This document shows, piece after piece, positions 10,857 to 22,589 of a stretch of DNA of 64,000 bases. The notes below the pieces were generated by a model that ran no database searches, was not told the origin of the DNA, and saw only the letters and a list, made by a program, of their open reading frames with translations. The translations under genes were made by a program, and so were the position numbers. Source of the DNA: Cinnamomum chago (lineage: Eukaryota > Streptophyta > Magnoliopsida > Laurales > Lauraceae); the NCBI GenBank assembly GCA_038049695.1, contig CP142458.1, positions 63,025,501 to 63,089,500 of the forward strand, written 5' to 3'. Within the stretch, counting starts at the first letter, position 1; each line of letters starts with the position of its first letter.

Positions 10857-13137
10857 CTATAAGTTACTTTGGCCTTGAACAAGGTACCCGTGTCGGTTTC
10901 TGATTTTTCCGAGGGCCGTTTCCCATTTCGGACCCCCAGCGGGCCATTTTCGAGAATCATTTGTAGAACAATTATCTAATATCAAACATGATAATTTATT
11001 CTCAATTTTCCAATTAAGTATACTTAGAGTAATATTGTCATCTAGCATTTGGTCAGTGTGGTGAGGATCAACATGATGAAAGTTAATTATACGCGATCTA
11101 AGAACCCAATCAGAGTCAATATAATGTGCTGTAATAGCCATATAACATAAATGCTGGTTCAATGTCCACATATCTACTGTGAGAGCAATCCTGCTACTGA
11201 GATCCTTGAATCCTTTAAAGATCTCATTCTTTTTTTTCATTGTACATTTCCATACAATCTGCCTTCACAGTGTTACGTGATACAATCTTGAATTCGGGTC
11301 GTAGAGTCGCACAGAACTCTAAAAAGCCTTGTAGTTCAACAACATTAAAAGGAAAATCATGTAAAAACAACATTTTTGCAAGGGCTTCTCGACTCTTTTT
11401 TTGTTCAAATTTAAAAACACCAACACCGGTTTTTGTTTGAGCATCAGTCCTTAAAGTTTGTTGTTGTTTTTACTTATCAATGCTTGGTTTCATAAGACAC
11501 GATTTCAAGTGTCTATGCAGGTGTGAAGTTCCATCCTCAGGTCTACTGACTAGAAGTTTCTTGCAATATTTGCACACCGCTTTAACTTTAGGGACATCCT
11601 TACTATAAACTTTCACAGACACTTCTGTTTTTTGAAAGTGTTCCCAAACCACTGACTTGAGCCTTCTTGCATTAGTCTCATTTGAAATTACTTCATCATT
11701 GGGAGAGGGGATGGGAGGCACTTGCTCATTACCGCCACCACCCATATCATCATCAATGGGGATGGGGACATGTGCAGGAATGAGAATGTTACTAGCACTA
11801 CTAGAAGGCGTACCAGCAGACATATTTACTGAAATATCAAAAGAAACAAAAACAAGAACACCACTACTCTCTGTCCAGTTTTTCATGGGCAGTCCCTTGT
11901 TGCACTAGAGGACTATGCTGTCCGGGATTTCAACAGAGAGATGAATGATGAGTTTTTCAACATTGATGTGTTTTAAGTGTAAATGAATATTTCATATGTT
12001 GTGAATGAAGTCAAATGTAGGGCATTAACCTTCAGATTGATTTGAACCCAGAGAAAAAAAGGGGGAAAAAAAGAAAAAAAAAGGTGATGTTTTTTTCGTG
12101 TGTAAACTTGGAAGTTTACATTGCAATTGTTTAGAGTGGTGATGACGTATATGATAGGAGGAATCTCTGATACAAACAAATCCACTGGTAGCCTACCTTT
12201 GAAACCCATCACAGCACAAATGTAACTGATCAAAGTAAAAAATACAAACACAAACACAAAGACACATGTCACGCATCTATAGAAAAGGAAAACAAAGAAA
12301 CAAAAGAAATAGAAAATCTGATAGGGAAAATGAAAAGGAGATACATTCACAGGAAATCAAAAAGGGGCAAAAAGAAAAACAAAGAAAATCTAATTGATTC
12401 AGATTTTCATTGCTCAACCATGCAATCACAAATTAAGAGAAGTAAAAAAGGTAACAAATTTACCTTGAGCGGTATCTATGAGACGTTAGCCCGTGAGTAG
12501 AAATATTGAGCATTGACTGAGAGATAGAAAAAGGAAGAGGGAGAAGAAGAAAGATAGAAACAGAGAATAGGGGAGATGTACCGAGGGTGACGGTGAGAGA
12601 GGGCAGAGGGCGACGACTGGGTGAGGGAGGAAAAAAAAGAGGGATAGGGAGAGAGGCGACGGTGCGAGAGGGGCCGCCGGCATCGTCAGCGTGCGTACGT
12701 CGTGCGACGGTGAGAGGGCTTGCTGTGACGACGAGAGTAGAGAACCATGACCGAGAGCAGAGAGCTGAAGAGGCAGAGAGCTAAGAACGATTGAGTGTGG
12801 GATTTTTTAGGGTTCCCCATTACATCGTCTTGTAAAAGAGATGGAGGGCGCAATTATAAGAATGCCCCTCCTAACTAGCCGTTTTTTGGCTGTTAGTGAG
12901 GGGCAGTTTAGGTAATATAAATTTTTTATCAAAATTAACTTGGAGCGGGCCGGGCCGGGCCTGAACGGGTTGGGCATCCTCTGCCCAGTCCCAGTCCCAT
13001 TTTGGCCGGGCTTTAAAATTATTGACCAAGCTCATCCCACTGGGCTCAAATTTTTTTATAAAGCCTGGTATTTTCGGGGTTGGGACGGGCCGAGCCGGGC
13101 TTTCTACTCGTTTCAACCCGTCCCATTGACAGGCCTA
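10857..13137 (-). mobile_element. hAT (Ac-like) transposon remnant with BED finger, unit 1
   Basis: A minus-strand transposase begins near 11886. Its first 138 codons hold a BED zinc finger (VWEHFQKT, CKYCKK, HLHRHLKSC). After an in-frame TAA comes QQQTLRTDAQTKTGVGVFKF and a central region. A frame change at an A8 homopolymer near 11240 follows, then the RICESLEEPER-like block RIALTVDMWTLNQHLCYMAI to LILDNCSTND. The C-terminal dimerisation part is missing. The 5' terminus lies at about 13137: read on the minus strand it starts TAGGCCTGTCAATGGG, followed by GGGCCGGGCC-rich subterminal DNA (12940-13120), typical of plant hAT ends. The other terminus and 8-bp target duplications were not found. 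A GA-rich leader covers about 12490-12780. Confidence 0.8.
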
Positions 13138-16128
13138 CTTACAATGAAATAAGGGATCCACTTGAGTTGCCTATTATACAAAGTAGAGTTCTTGTTCCAC
13201 TTAATGATTATCAAGAGGAACAAAAACCACAAAAAAATCCCATCAATGAGGCATTCCCTGAACAAAATAATGATCCACTTCAAAATACACAACAAAGCAT
13301 CAATGAACCCGATCCGGAGATATTGAGAAGGTCAACTCGAATGAGAAAACCTGCTATTCCGGATGACTATGTAGTGTATTTGGAAGAATCTGGTCTTGGC
13401 ATTAAAGAAGATCCTAAGACGTTTAAGGAAGCCATTGAAAATGAGAATTTCGATAAATGGTTTGAGGCCATGAAGGATGAGTTAGAATCAATGGCCACAG
13501 ATGAAGTTTGGGATATCGTTGAACTACCCAAGGGTTCCAAGGTCGTTGGCTGTAAATGAGTCTTTAAGACCAAAAGGGATTCCAAAGGGAAAGTTGAACG
13601 GTTCAAAACCCGACTCGTGGCCAAAGGTTTTACTCAGAGAGAAGGTATAGAATATCATGAAACCTAATCTCCGGTGTCTAAAAATGACTCATTTAGAATT
13701 GTCATGACAATTGTAGCTCATTTCAACTTAGAGTTACAACAAATGGACGTCAAAACAACGTTTTTAAATGGAGATCTAGATGAAAAAGTGTATATGGAAC
13801 AACCTGAAGGTTTCATGAAAGAGAATGAAAATAAACTAGTTTGTAAATTAAAGAAATCGACATATGGTTTTAAATAGTCTTCCAAACAATGGTATTTAAA
13901 GTTCAATCGCATTATTACATCTTTTGGTTTTACCAAAAATATCGTTGATCATTGTATATATCTCAAAGTTAGTGGGAGCCGATTTATGATTTTAGTCCTA
14001 TATGTTGATGATATTTTATTGGCTAGTAATGATCTTGGAATGATTTACGAAACTAAGGAATATCTTAAGAACAATTTTGAAATGAAAGATATGGGTTAAG
14101 CGACATTTGTAATAGGAATCGAGATTTATCGAGATAGATCTCGAGGATTACTTGGGTTATCACAGGAAGCCTATATTAAAAATGTACTTAAGAGATTTCG
14201 TATGGAAGGGTGTAAGGCACAAAATGTACCTATGACAAAAGGTGACAAGTTTAGTAATGAACAATGTCCAAGAAATGAAATTGAAAGGAAACAAATGGAA
14301 ACGTGTCCTTATGCAGCTACAATCGGATGTTTTATGTATGCACAAACATGCACTAGACCCGATATCAGTTTTGTAGTTGGCATGCTTAGTAGATATCAAA
14401 GTGATCCGGGAATGGCACATTGGGTAGGAGTCAAGAAAGTTTTGCGATACCTTAGTGGCACAAGAAATTACATGCTCTCTTACAGAAGGTTCGATCACTT
14501 AGAAGTGGTCGGTTATTCGGATGCTGACTTCGCTGGTTGCCTCGATACAAGAAAGTCGACTTCAGGATACATCTTCCTGTTAGTTGGCGGGGCAATTTCA
14601 TGGAGAAGTGCAAAGCAAACTTTAGTGACTCCATCCACATTTGATGCTGAATACGTGGCATGCTTTGAAACCATGGGTCACGCTTTATGGATGCATGATT
14701 TTATCTCGGGACTACGTGTTATGGACACCATTTCTGAGCCCTTGAAGATTTATGGTGATAATGACGCTGCAAGAAGATTTGCTCAGAATGACAAGGTTTC
14801 CAGTAAATCAAAATTTCTGGAAGTAAAATACCTTGTACTAAAAAAAAGGTACGATATCGGTTAGTGTCTGTCGTTGGGATCCCGACAAGCCTCGTGATAA
14901 TAGATCCTTTGACAAAGGCATTGGCGTCAAAGGACTACAAAGAGCATGTTAGAAATATGGGCTTGATTGAATTGCTTTGTTAAAGATATGTAAAGACACT
15001 GTCATATTTATCACCGAAATAAGATTTCATATTTTCTTACTTTATTGAAATTATTGTCACATGTGATTGAAGTGTATAAAGTGAGAAAATTAAAGAAAAA
15101 TGGCATTATTGTACCCAATAAATAGGATTGCCATGAAAATCATCCTATTTTACCCTTATTAAGGATTGTGTTAAGTTAGAATATTAGTGAATTAATTATG
15201 GAAGGAAGCACGTCGTTCAAGACATGTTAACCGCCATAGTTCTCATTGGCAAATTGATTTAATTACAAATTAAAGATTGACATAAAGGTTGAGATGACAA
15301 TTGTTATTTTAAAATGGTGATCACCAGCCAAAGTCCTTTTTTTTTAAACTTAGTTTTTCGATTATATTTTAAAATTCTTTTGTGGTCATATGGACCAAGT
15401 GGGAGAATGTTGGACCGAATGTTATGGCCTATATGACCATACATAAAGGATCGGTTATCCCTCATTTGAATTTCTTTAAATTGATTAATGTTTTCCTTTT
15501 GTAACTGTCATCTATGTTAATTTGAAGGTTAAAAGCTATTTATTCTCTTCTTGATGGAATGAGAGATTTAGGGCCTATGAAAAGCAACCCGGGTTGAGAT
15601 GGCAATTGTTATTTTAAAGTGGTGATCACCAGTCAAAGTCTTTTTTTTTTTAAAGTTCGTGTTTCGATTATATTTTAAAATTCTTTTGTGGTCATATGGA
15701 CCAAGTGGGAGAATGTTGGACCCAATGTTATGACCCATATGACCATACATAAAGGATCGGTTATCCCTCATTTGAATTTCTTTAAATTGATTTAAGTTTT
15801 CCTTTCATAACTGTCATCTATGTTAATTTGAGGGTTAAAAGTTATTTATTCTCTTCTTGATGGAAGGAGAGATTTAGGGTCTATAAAAAGCAACCCAGGT
15901 AACTTTCTCAGCAACGATTGTTTTCTCTGCATCCATCACTTACCGGAGAAGAAAAGAAAAGGCACAAAAGAGTTGTGATTTCCCATTGAAGACCAACCTT
16001 CTGTTGGATCAAAGTCTGAAGATGGAACAATCAGGTACCATTTTACTTTTCTACTGGTTTAGATTAAATGTTTACAGTATTATTGGATTGATTCCAGAGA
16101 GGGTTTATAAACCTAAGATTTTCTAACA
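13138..16128 (+). mobile_element. Ty1/copia fossil, 3' half with 3' LTR, unit 1
   Basis: A broken copia element starting abruptly beside the hAT terminus. It holds the linker and reverse transcriptase (about 13140-14160; RRSTRMRKP, DVKTTFLNGDL, YVDDILLAS motifs), then RNase H (about 14500-14960; SDADFAGCLDTRKSTSGY, DAEYVA). A purine-rich tract AGTGGGAGAA precedes the 3' LTR at 15714-16128, which starts TGTTGGA and ends TCTAACA and is 415 bp. The boundary region is tandemly duplicated (15288-15592 and 15593-15897), so a second LTR start lies at 15408. Gag, protease, integrase and the 5' LTR are absent. Several breaks are present. Confidence 0.88.
15288..15897 (+). repeat. Two tandem 305-bp repeats at copia 3' LTR boundary
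   Basis: The block beginning GTTGAGATG and running through the purine-rich tract and the first part of the LTR occurs twice in direct orientation with period 305. The copies differ at several positions, so the duplication is older than the unit duplication. The same arrangement is at 46929-47538 in unit 2. It gives the element two potential 3' LTR starts, at 15408 and 15714. Confidence 0.85.
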
Positions 16129-16803
16129 AATGACTCACACCATTGTCGCGCAATTGGGTTGGGCTCCTATCACATTGTAATCCTTATGACAGCTTGTAAA
16201 CCTATGAGCCATCCTTAGACAGGTTTTGGTGACAACGATTTTCACTTAAGAGCCTTCATTTGGAACTAATTAAGTACATTGGCCCCATCATTAACAAGTT
16301 TGTAACAATTAATGAGTTATTTGACCCTAACCCAAAACAAACCTCATGAATTCACACAGGGTGGCATTTTTTACCTAAGCCCAAAATAACCCAAACTTGG
16401 CCTTGCCTTACCTCGAATGTCAAAAATATTCACCACCAGTATCCAACTCTTCCGATCAAACAATTCTGCAAACCATGATGAGACAGAGAGAGAATGATTT
16501 TGTTAAATAAAATAATAGAGAGTTCACTTCATTCAATGAACATTTGTAAATCAAGATCACAAAGGTCTCTTAGAATAAATAAAAACAAGCCTAATATGTA
16601 CAGTCTTCATTTGAGTAGATTATTATGGTCCAAAAGAAACCCAACATTCTATAGATATGGAAGAAGATGGTCTAATGCATAAGGTAGAGGAGACGGTTGA
16701 TTGGAAACCAAAGCCAATTGACCTTTTTTTCGTAAATAACTACGGCCAGTAATTGTATTGTTTCAGAGACATTCTCTTTTTTTTTTTGTTAAGTTTTAGA
16801 AAA
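16129..16803. other. Intergenic between copia LTR and PG-B1
   Basis: Unique-looking AT-rich DNA downstream of PG-B1. No coding domain, RNA gene or transposon end was recognised. Unit 2 counterpart is about 47770-48446, which has a longer GA microsatellite near 48121. Confidence 0.4.
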
Positions 16804-18826
16804 TTATTGAGTGCAGGGTGGTGGAACTTGGGTGCCACTATAGAGAGCTTTGATATTGACGCACATGGCTGTAACTGGAGGTCCACCATTTTCTTTTTTG
16901 ATATTAATGTCCTGGAGCTGGACATTCTTGCATGGGAAACTCGAGCTGCAGCAAAGGGTAACTGCAACATTTGACGCAGAAGTCCCTTGGTTATGTTCTT
17001 GAAAGTGATATCACTGATCTTCACTTTAGAAGGTACCTGCATGTTGTAATTGAAGGAAATGAGAGATTTAAGGGTCTTTTTGTTTCATAAGAGAAAAGAT
17101 CAATACGTCATTATAGGTCTACAACACACACACACACACACACAAATCCATGGGAGTGGGTGCTGTGACTAACATAGAGAACAAAGAAGAAAAAAAAAGT
17201 TTAGTCTCTTCAAACCTCATTTGCACAAGAGCCACTAGGACAGTATTGCTGATCAACGATGATTGGATTGTAGACATTTTTAAAGGTGATGTTCTCAAAG
17301 GTTATGTTGGATTGTGAGCTGGCCGAGGGAGAATTGGCCCATGACTTGATCCTAATACCATTCAGGGTGTCAAAGATGCTGGTGTCTTTAATAATAAGTC
17401 CAGTCACATCCTTTTCGTCTGCGTACTTTCCTAAGCTCCCCACACTGTTATTTTTAAGTAAGAAACCACTCATAACCAAACAACAACAATTACAACAAGC
17501 AATCAATCACTAATGCCCAGGAAACAAAGCAAAGGCCACATTCTTTTGCATACTAAGTGTAAAGCAATATCCCATTCTATTTGTAATTATAAGCTATAAC
17601 AAAGAAGAGAGAGAGAGAGAGAGAAGAAAAATGCACCTTATTCCATGGCCTGGTCCACAAGTTACTTTACTGATATGTACATTAGTGAGGCCCTGTCCGA
17701 GGGAGATGCAGTCATCGCCGGTTCCAATCTGAGCACTCTAGATGGTCACAGCGGAGCAACGCTCCACATGCATTCCATCAGTGTTGGGACTGTCGCCGCC
17801 GGGGTTGGTGACTTTGAAATTTATAGCTTTGAAGTTCTTGCTATTGAGGGATGTTATGCCATCAATGACAGTATTGGTCATAGACATAAACTTGAGGTTC
17901 TGTGGAGTATGCACAATAAAATTATTGACACTAGATGCAAGATTCAGATTTTTTAGGAAACCACCTCCTTCAATTTATTTGTACCAGAGAATTGGATATA
18001 TTATTATTACTCACAATTGGGAAGAAGCTTCCACTTTTCATTCTGTTGGCAATCGTTTAAGTGCCAAATAGCAGCTCCTTGACCATCAAAAACTCCAGTT
18101 CCAGTGATGGTCAATCCATCTATCCATCCAAAATAAATCCAATCTCCACTAGGAACCTTGTTCAGTTCGGTCTCCGCCAACAGATGACCCTATCAAATAC
18201 AAATAAAGATTGACATTCTGTATGTAAGTCTACAAATAATTAGTGTGACACTTAAACCATGGATAAGATTCACCGTGCTTCAGGAGCATCCCACAAAAAT
18301 GACAAATGTTTGCTCACTGTACACTACGTATCCAAAAAAAAAAAAACAAAGAGTTCAAGCAGAACAACTCTAACAACCAATTTCATGGTTATAGATGGTA
18401 CGCCTTTGCATGAGCCTGTGAATTTAAGTGAGCCCATCCAGTAATCACCTTTTAGCACTATAATTGTAGCTGGTCCAATGGACCCACACGCTGCGGTCTG
18501 TGTGTCCTGAATCCACAAAATATAAACACCATCATGCACATGTTAGACATATACAATGAAATGAGAGACGGTCTTTAACAAGTACGATGCAAGTCCAGCC
18601 CAATTAGTTCAAAATCTAGGCCTCATTGTTCATATTTTTGCCCTTATATTATAGAATTATGATTGAAAAATTGTCTAAACATCGTTATAATCAAACTAAA
18701 CAAACCTTGGCATCGTCTGTATTCCCATCGGCTTTTGCCCCATGATCCATAATGTTGAATTCCCCACACAGGCGAACTCCAATTAAACAACAGATAAAAG
18801 GATAGGAAGAAGCTCTTCTTCATCAT
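16804..18826 (-). pseudogene. Exopolygalacturonase-like pseudogene, copy B1
   Basis: Older paralogue of PG-A with the same six-exon layout: 18826-18706, 18506-18375, 18189-18015, 17899-17637, 17444-17216, 17036-16804. Lesions seen directly: a one-base insertion in exon 1 after the signal-peptide codons (121 versus 120 bp), a weak intron-2 donor (GTTAGA), one extra base at the end of exon 3 (175 versus 174), an in-frame TAG in exon 4 at 17740-17738 where PG-A has GAG, and a two-base insertion early in exon 6. Exon 4 also lost 30 bp in frame between direct repeats of GAACTTCAA, and exon 2 lost three codons at its acceptor. The NTDG, GDDC, GHGI and RIK codons survive. All the frame-disrupting lesions are shared with PG-B2, so it was dead before the unit duplicated. 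Confidence 0.92.
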
Positions 18827-18829
18827 CTT

Positions 18830-19700
18830 AATTTATTTTTATTTTTTTGGTTTTTTTTAATATTTTTCTATTTTTTTATTTGAATAAATATTTAATGTAA
18901 GATGGGTGCTGGAGTAATGAATTTATAGGACTTCAAACTAAAATGGTCATTTGGTCATCCTTAATTGTAACAACTCTCTCTCTCAACTTACCATTCATTT
19001 TAAACCATAAGCACCTCTAAATATGCTCACCAGAGTGGTCACCCTCACTTTTAACGCACAACAGCTTATTTTGACACAAGGAAAGAGTACCAGATAGTAA
19101 CTTATACACTGCTACTTTTAATAAGCTTTCCTTTTATATGTTGCCAGTGGAAATGGACTATTCCATTAGCTTTATACAACCATGTATTATGTTTATAGAA
19201 GCGAAAGAATAAAAGCTTAAGAACATCCAATACCTTACTTTCATTTGAATGGTTAATGAGTTTCCTCACACAGGGACATTCGAATGTACAGGTCTGTTCC
19301 AGGTTTGCCCAGAACCTACCCAGCCTACTCGGGTTGCACCTTATCAATGCTGAATTCTTGGGAATCAAATACGCGCGCCATATGTCTTTCAAAGAAATCT
19401 AGAACTCTCAAATAATAGAATTCCAAGTAGTTTTAAATGTTGCTTTAAGTATCAAATGGGCTTAAATTAGAGCAAAGGATGAAAATTCATAGAAGGGTCA
19501 TCAAATGGGCTTCACTTTATTAGGAAATGGCTACCTAGCCACCGTAGTGCTGGAGTTGGATCTGTAAAAAGATAGAACAAATAGATGCTTCAAGGCACAT
19601 TACAATGATGCTTTCCCTAAGATGTTTTCTGCCACCCACTTGGTGAGAGCGGGTTAGTTATGGGTTAACAGATGAACTACCTCCTAGATACAATGAGGCC
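18830..19700 (-). promoter_or_regulatory. PG-B1 upstream region with TATA box
   Basis: The TATAAATT motif at 18927-18920 sits about 95 bases before the ATG, in a block closely resembling that of PG-A. Similarity to the PG-A upstream DNA continues, with gaps, to about 19700. The TATA motif is intact although the gene is not, so transcription of a non-coding RNA is possible; that is inference. Confidence 0.55.
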
Positions 19701-19860
19701 CTTCCAAAATTGATTTTGACCTGTTTAAAACCCAATTGGGTAATTCATTAATTTCATTTGAAATGACCATTGGGGAATGCCATTAATTTCATTTTAGAAC
19801 AACATTCAGTTTATCTTTTTGGAGTTTGGACAAAAGCTGAGTCAAGGACTTGATTGAATT

Positions 19861-20050
19861 AGCTAGAAACTCAGGTGTATTAGGAGATTTGATGCTGCAA
19901 TTTAATTGATCTGGCTAGACATTTGAGGTATAACTAAGATGATGCTAGAAATTGTTCTTCTGGTTAGACACTTGGGGTTTAGTTGAATTGATGCTGAAAG
20001 GAGGACTGGCTACATACTCATGGGTACTAGCTGAGTTGATGTTGTTAGTC
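19861..20050. repeat. Degenerate minisatellite, four repeats of 45-50 bp
   Basis: Four head-to-tail degenerate units start near 19861, 19911, 19960 and 20006. Each begins with a GGCTAGA-like or CTGGTTAGACA-like block and ends with TGATGCTG or a variant. They are diverged from each other but the set is conserved in unit 2 at 51500-51689. No reading frame is conserved across the units. Confidence 0.6.
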
Positions 20051-20057
20051 ATTTAAA

Positions 20058-20184
20058 CTCTGGCAATGCTTGAGAATGGCTCCTACCCGAGTGGTAAGTA
20101 CTGGCAGTTCTCACCTAACTTTTCAGGGTTCGAACCTTAGATATGCCACTTTTTCCTGCAAAAAAACTCTAGCAATACTTGAAA
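20058..20184 (+). mobile_element. Short tRNA-related SINE with target duplication
   Basis: A 91-bp insert (20076-20166) ending in a short A run is flanked by imperfect 18-bp direct repeats at 20058-20075 and 20167-20184 that differ at three positions. Inside are a box-A-like ACCCGAGTGGTAAG and a box B, GGTTCGAACC, the arrangement of a polymerase III promoter in tRNA-derived SINEs. There is almost no body beyond the tRNA-like head. Unit 2 copy: 51697-51822. Confidence 0.72.
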
Positions 20185-20451
20185 AATGAGAGGTATGTGT
20201 AGATACCTTATTTCGGCACCCTCATAATCTAGATTCGTATATCGTCTACTGATGCCCCAGCTTTACCCCAATTGGACCACTTTACGAAATTAAGTTATTC
20301 CACCTTTAAAAGCGAAGGTATTTTGGACAAAAGCCCAAAATTCACGGCATTTGATTCCTAATTGGATTTTTAGTTGTTTAGCCAACTCAAGGCTAAACAT
20401 CATTAGTTGTTTAGCCAACTCAAGACTAAATTAGGTTATTCCACCTTTAGC

Positions 20452-22589
20452 TTCTCTTCTTCCTGACATCATTTCCCTTCATCATGTTGCTTTCTTAAAG
20501 CGAAGGAAAATTCAATATCACATTGCTCTGGCGCATGAGTTGACCCAGAAATTTCAAAAGGGCGTCAAAGGTAAAGGCGTTTGTCTGAAGCTAGACATTT
20601 CGAAAGCTTTTGACAAACTAGATTGGGCTTTTCTGTTTAAGGTGCTAGAGTTTTTTGGCTTTAGCAAGGCGTGGATCTCCCTCATCCAAGAATGCGTGTA
20701 CTCTCCAAAGGGCTCCATTCTCATCAACAGGGAGCCTACAGGCTATTTAAATTCGGTAGTGGTTTAAGGCCGGGGGATCCTCTATCCCCTTACTTCTTCA
20801 TCCTAGTGGAAGAAATTCTAAGTCTGAACATTACAAATCTTGTTTCCCATAATCAAGTCGTCCCAATCTAAAGAGCTCTAGCTTCCCCCTCTATATGCCA
20901 CCTAATGTTTGCAGATGACATCCTTCTCTTTTTTCAAGCGTTCCCCCAGAGTGTTAGAGTTATTTAGAGAGTGTTGAAAGCGTATCAAATGGCAGCGGGA
21001 CAACATTTCAGTCTCTCCAAAAGTAAGATTCTCTTTGACAATAGCAGGCAGTCATTCAAATCAAGGATCTCGAGATCCTTACGCATTTCCCAGGCTATAT
21101 TTCTGGTCAAATATTTGGGAGTTCCCCTCTTCATAGGCAGCCTAAAAGCTAGATACTTTGAAAGTATGAAGGATTCCTTCAGGAAAAGGCTAGCTGGTTG
21201 GAAAAGTAATACGCTTTCTTTTGTGGGAAGGGTTATTTTGGTGAAGCATGTGCTCCAAAGCCTTCCTATTCACACCTTGCTGGTTATCCCTATTCTGAAC
21301 TCGATTTGCAGATTCATGGAAAAATGGATGAGGAACTTCCTTTGGTCTGGAGGATCTTTTCCAACTAAGAGAAGCCTTCTCAACTGGAAAACAGTTTGTC
21401 TTCCAAAATCAGAAGGAGGTCTTGGCTTTCGTCGCTTAAAGGACTTGATCTTGGCAAGCTTGGTCGGGTTAGGTTGGACAGCCTTCTCTTCATCTTCTCT
21501 GTGGGCTTCCTGCTTTAAAGCTAAGTATTTCAAAGGTTTCTCTCCCTGGCATCTAGGAGCATTAATCTCTGGTTCTTGCATTTGGAGGCAAATAAAGAGT
21601 AGGTCCCACTTCTTGTTTCAAAATAGCCACTGGTTTCTGGGTGAAGGAAAAATCATAAGTTTTTGGCATGACAAATGGCATCGTCCTCTTTCTTTGGCGG
21701 AGAAGTTCCCTGATATCCTTTTTCCCTGGAATGAATCTGTGCATGATATCTTCTCCAACCCTCAGTGGCTCTCAAGTTCTACTTGTCCCCAGCCGGTGAT
21801 CTTTGCCTCCTCCACTCTTTTGGCGAATTTCTACCTCTCCAATATCCGTGATAAGCTGATCTGGATGAGCTCAAATCCCAACCATCTCCCTTTCTTCGTT
21901 GCTTGGGAATCCATTAGAGCTAGGAGCTTTCCTAGAGTCTGGTCTAACTTTGCTTGGAACAGTCTCCTTAAGCCCTCCATTGCTTGTGTTTGCCTGGAAA
22001 TTGTTCCATAACAAACTTCCAACCAACTCTTGGGCCCAATCAATTGGAGTGCAGCTGGTGTCTTCGCGCTACCTATGCGGTATCCACCAAGAGACTTCTT
22101 ACAATATGTTCTTCCTCTGCCCTTTTGCCTTGAACTTCTGGGCCTGGTTAGAAGCTAAAGGCAACATCTTCTCTACTCCTTTTTACTCTGCTGCTGCCAG
22201 ATGGAGATCTTTTTTAGCCAACTCTTGTTACAAAGCAAAAAAGGGCCTGGGAGCTCTCTTCTTAGTGGGGCCATCTTCAGCATATGGAAGGTCAGAAACT
22301 GGGCAATTTTCAACAATTTGAAGCCTTTCCTTGACACTGCAATCATCTTCTTCTTGGCTGAAGCACCCATATCTCTTGGTAAAATGTCTTCTTCCTTTAA
22401 GAGCTCCTCCCTAGCTAGAAGCCTTCTTTCCTCTATGTAATCAGCCATCTCCTAACATGCATGAGATAGCTTGTGCCCTGTTTTCTTTTGGTCTTCTTGT
22501 TTCTTGTTTTGCTTTCTTTTTGTTCTTTCTTCCTTCCCTTAATAATTCAATTTGCAACTTAGCAAAAAAAAAAAAAAGAAAAAGAAAAA
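20452..22589 (+). mobile_element. LINE (L1 type), 5'-truncated, unit 1
   Basis: A plant L1-type LINE lacking ORF1, the endonuclease and the N-terminal reverse transcriptase. Recognisable parts: the first palm motif around KLDISKAFDKLDW (about 20585), GLRPGDPLSPYFFIL (about 20764), the FADDILLFF active-site motif (about 20908), the thumb/RNase-H-like region in a 346-codon frame (20971-22011; KYLGVPLF, GWKSNTLSFVGRVILV), and a zinc-binding reverse-transcriptase tail (about 21970-22150). Stops after 20767 and before 20971 and a one-base insertion near 21986, absent in unit 2, break the frame. It ends in an A-rich tail at 22564-22589. No target duplication was found. Confidence 0.88.
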
